The notes below the pieces were generated by a model, which had not been told where the DNA came from, made no database searches, and saw only the letters and a list, made by a program, of their open reading frames with translations. Shown here in pieces: positions 36,054 to 38,202 of a stretch of DNA of 38,202 nt. This stretch comes from a virus: the IMG/VR virus record IMGVR_UViG_3300007363_000044, positions 1 through 38,202 of that record. The stretch is one strand, 5' to 3'. A program made the translations under genes and the position numbers. Position 1 is the stretch's first letter; each line of letters starts with the position of its first letter.

Positions 36054-37724
36054 TCAGCCGAGCATCGCCGCGACGTCGAGCTGCGCGGCGGCCTGCGGGT
36101 TCAGCGACATGAAGGTGACGGCGTCGAACAGCGCCATGACAGGGTCGATCTTCGCGTCCCCGGCGTTCTGCTTCGTGGCCCGGATCGCCGTGGCCGTGGG
36201 CTCGATCTTCAGGTTCCCGACGCACCACGACATCAGCTTCGACGGCGCGTGCCGGAGCGTGCCGTTCGCCAGCTTGCGCTCCGCGGTCTTGATCGCGTTC
36301 ATCATCGCGTAGCCCTGGGGAGCGCCCTTCAGCAGGCCGCCCTCGGCCGTCACGCCGATCTCTGCCAGCGCGTCGGCGAACTCACCGAGACCGGCCGGGT
36401 CGACCGCGACGCCGCCCAGCAGCCCGCGGTCCTTGATGGTCGCGATGATCTCGACGATTGCCGAGATGTCGTCGAGCTCGTCGTCGACGATCGTCAGCTC
36501 GCCGGCCGCCCGAAAATCCTGCAGTAGGCTCGCGATCGACTTGCGCCGCTCGAGCACGCCCTGGTGGCACCACGCATGCGACCAGGACAGCCAGTTTTTC
36601 GTCTGCCGGTCGCGGCCCAGCACCGTCAGGCCGAACAGGTCGTCGAGGCCGCCGCCGTCGATCCCGGGGATCACCACCTCGCTGCGGTCCAGCAGGCTGT
36701 CGAGGGTGATGGTCCGGTCCTCGGTCCGCTGCCAGAACTCGGCGCCGGGCCAGCGGTCGTTGCGCAGGCCGATGCCGATCTCGATGTTCAGGTGCTTGGC
36801 GAGGAAGATCGCCATGGAGTTCGGCCCGCCGATGCGCGCCTTCGCCAGTTCGTCGCTCAGGAACTCCGCGTCGACCGATCGGCCGATGTTCGGGTTCGTG
36901 ACGTAGAAGTTCCGCGGCTCGAGGTAGGCCTTCGACTCCACCATGGCCGGCGGGAATTCGTACAGGACCGGCAGGCACTTGCGGTCGTCGATCTCGCCGT
37001 CCCGCACCGACCGGAAGTAGTCCAGCTTCGACTTGAAGACACCCGCCGGCGGGTTGTCCGACTGGGTCGAGAGGTAGATCACGAAGCCCTCCTGGCGGGA
37101 GGCCATGCCGCCCAGGGCCTCGCGCAGCATCGCCTCGGCGTTCGGCCGCTTGCCAAACTCCCAGAGCTCCTCGATCAGGATGAACGCAGCCTTCTTGCCG
37201 CTCACGGTCGCCGTGTCGGCGGCCACGACCTTCAGCACGGCGCCGGTGATCCGGTGCTTGATCTGCCGCCAACTGTCCTGGATGTGCAGCAGCGCCGTCA
37301 GTTCGGGGTCGGCCCGCACCATCGCAGCGGCCGGCTCGAAGGAATTCTTCGCCACCTCCACACGCGGCGCCAAGATCAGCAGCTCGGCGTTGTGGCGCCA
37401 GTTCACGATCAGCGCCGTCAGCATGATCGCCGCGGCGATCGTCGACTTCGTGTTCTTCTTGCTGATCAACAGGAAGAACTCCCGGATCAGCCGCCGTGCC
37501 CGCGCCGCATCGTAGGCGCCGAAGATGGCCCGCACGAAGTCGAAGACCCACTCGTCGGCCGATTCGCCGAAGGTCGGCTGGCCGGCCACGTCGACGACGC
37601 GCAGCGACTTGAAGACCGCCAGCGCCTCCTGCGCCTGGTCGGGGAACAGCGGCTCGAAGGGGATCAGCGACCGCCGCTGGACGATGCGCTCGACCCAGTC
37701 CGGGCAGGCCGTCGACCAAGTCAG
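36054..37724 (-). CDS. large terminase subunit (TerL), CTG start
   Basis: The 556-residue product has the usual terminase architecture: the adenine-binding N-terminal region (CPDWVERIVQRRSLIPFEPL), a deviant Walker A LLISKKNTKSTIAAA, and Walker B FILIEELWEF. A C-terminal nuclease domain has acidic residues in IPGIDGGGLDDLFGL, VDPAGLGEF and KIDPVMALFDAV. The ATPase pumps DNA into the prohead and the nuclease cuts concatemers. No ATG, GTG or TTG exists in frame upstream of the conserved region. The best start is CTG 37724, overlapping the TerS stop as CTGA, so translation would be coupled. In Walker A, Thr replaces the more common Gly (KKNGKS). Confidence 0.9.
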   Translation of the reverse strand: MTWSTACPDWVERIVQRRSLIPFEPLFPDQAQEALAVFKSLRVVDVAGQPTFGESADEWVFDFVRAIFGAYDAARARRLIREFFLLISKKNTKSTIAAAIMLTALIVNWRHNAELLILAPRVEVAKNSFEPAAAMVRADPELTALLHIQDSWRQIKHRITGAVLKVVAADTATVSGKKAAFILIEELWEFGKRPNAEAMLREALGGMASRQEGFVIYLSTQSDNPPAGVFKSKLDYFRSVRDGEIDDRKCLPVLYEFPPAMVESKAYLEPRNFYVTNPNIGRSVDAEFLSDELAKARIGGPNSMAIFLAKHLNIEIGIGLRNDRWPGAEFWQRTEDRTITLDSLLDRSEVVIPGIDGGGLDDLFGLTVLGRDRQTKNWLSWSHAWCHQGVLERRKSIASLLQDFRAAGELTIVDDELDDISAIVEIIATIKDRGLLGGVAVDPAGLGEFADALAEIGVTAEGGLLKGAPQGYAMMNAIKTAERKLANGTLRHAPSKLMSWCVGNLKIEPTATAIRATKQNAGDAKIDPVMALFDAVTFMSLNPQAAAQLDVAAMLG

Positions 37725-38125
37725 TGGGTTTTCTCTGGCCCCGGCCTCACGGCGTAGATGCCGCCCACCTTCGCCGCCGCCTCCTGCAGTTCCTCGCGCT
37801 TGTTCACCCGTCCCGGCTTGCGCTCCGGCTCCTGCACCTGGCCGCGCTGCTCGATCTGGGCCGCGGCTCGCGCCGCGTCGAACCGTTCGTGAAGCCATTT
37901 GCCCGCCGATGCGTTGCCCTTCTTCGCCGCCGCATCCATGGCCTCGATCAGCTCGAGCCGCTTCGTATCCGCCCCGAACTCGATTTCCTCGGCGAAATAC
38001 TGCTCGAGGGTCGGCCGCGAGATCCCGATCTGCCGGGCGATCCGGTCATTCGACCAGCCGTCTGCCTTGCACAGCTTGACCCGCTCCCGTTGCTTCGCGG
38101 TCGGCTTGAAGCGGGGCCGGGCCAT
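37721..38125 (-). CDS. small terminase subunit (TerS)
   Basis: The 134-residue protein has an N-terminal basic arm (MARPRFKPTAKQRERVKLCK) and a helix-turn-helix (DRIARQIGISRPTLEQYFAE, residues about 26-45). Helical oligomerisation segments follow (LELIEAMDAAAKKGNASAGK), then a charged tail. This is the usual TerS layout, and it would recognise the packaging site and load TerL. GGAG lies 5 nt before ATG 38125; an in-frame ATG 30 nt upstream is less likely. It overlaps TerL at its stop codon. Confidence 0.88.
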   Translation of the reverse strand: MARPRFKPTAKQRERVKLCKADGWSNDRIARQIGISRPTLEQYFAEEIEFGADTKRLELIEAMDAAAKKGNASAGKWLHERFDAARAAAQIEQRGQVQEPERKPGRVNKREELQEAAAKVGGIYAVRPGPEKTH

Positions 38126-38202
38126 GGGAACTCCGTTTTTTGACAAGAAACCCACACCGGCCGCGCTGAAATCCCGGCAGTGCGTTTTTTTTGCGCGTGA
38201 GA
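38126..38202. other. right window end, leader of terminase operon / packaging region
   Basis: These 77 bases hold the TerS ribosome site and two T-runs on the plus strand (T6 near 38137, T8 near 38184), the second flanked by GTGCG and GCGCG. Joined to 1-49 they form the 126-base gap between HNH and TerS. Runs of A/T in an otherwise GC-rich genome near the terminase genes could mark DNA bending or TerS binding. No promoter was recognised. Confidence 0.4.

Noticed and set aside
1-38202. CRISPR arrays, insertion sequences, rRNA
   Set aside because: No regularly spaced direct repeats, transposase motifs or rRNA-like sequence were seen on either strand.

Overview
The window reads as one complete temperate phage genome of the lambda-like siphovirus type. 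It is very GC-rich with strongly GC-biased third codon positions. The phage families present (GTA-type three-helix holin, short Cro-like regulator, DUF6456-like and RMF-like proteins) point to an alphaproteobacterial host; that host call is an inference. No host chromosomal genes, tRNA or rRNA genes, CRISPR array or insertion sequence were seen.

Layout. (1) 7717 down to 456, minus strand: early/replication arm. From the immunity region it runs Cro-like regulator, TetR-type DNA-binding domain, further HTH and small proteins, RMF-like protein, RuvC-like resolvase, HTH/Cys-rich regulator, two DNA methyltransferases, DUF1376 replication protein and a probable helicase-loading partner, ending in a DUF6456-like protein in the position lambda gives to Q. 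(2) 361-50 continuing across the window end into 38125-17238, minus strand: late genes. The order is HNH nuclease, TerS, TerL, prohead protease fused to major capsid protein, putative decoration protein, portal, collagen-like protein, connectors, tail tube, frameshifted tail chaperones, tape measure, tail tip, fibre, DUF4376 protein, spanin-like protein, endolysin, holin, terminator. HNH and TerS are neighbours only if the two window ends are joined, so the window is probably a virion-form or circular genome opened near its packaging site. (3) 7803-8513, plus strand: a CI-like S24 repressor, flanked on both sides by clusters of a GGGA-N3/4-TCCC operator. A small membrane-protein gene (8518-8775, minus) sits between the repressor and the second cluster. 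(4) 8993-16987, plus strand: a dense run of small genes, then an exonuclease/ATPase recombination pair, a J-domain protein, an Ea22-like protein, a DnaJ-type zinc-finger protein, an AlpA-like excisionase and a tyrosine integrase. A candidate attP with four TGGCGAACC repeats overlaps the end of the integrase.

How it works together (inference from lambda logic). The repressor would silence a leftward early promoter, a rightward recombination/integration promoter and the membrane-protein promoter. On induction the leftward operon expresses DNA-metabolism genes and then a late regulator, which would allow reading through a terminator at 377-406 into packaging, morphogenesis and lysis. Most genes overlap by 1-8 nt (ATGA, GTGA, TGATG), so translation is heavily coupled.

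The most notable points are the six-operator immunity region, a C2H2 zinc finger on a TTG start, a ten-G tract at the start of a methyltransferase gene, a textbook -1 frameshift site, a collagen-like protein inside the head module, a TerL gene with no conventional start codon, and a duplicated N-terminal block flanking a possible inserted cassette.
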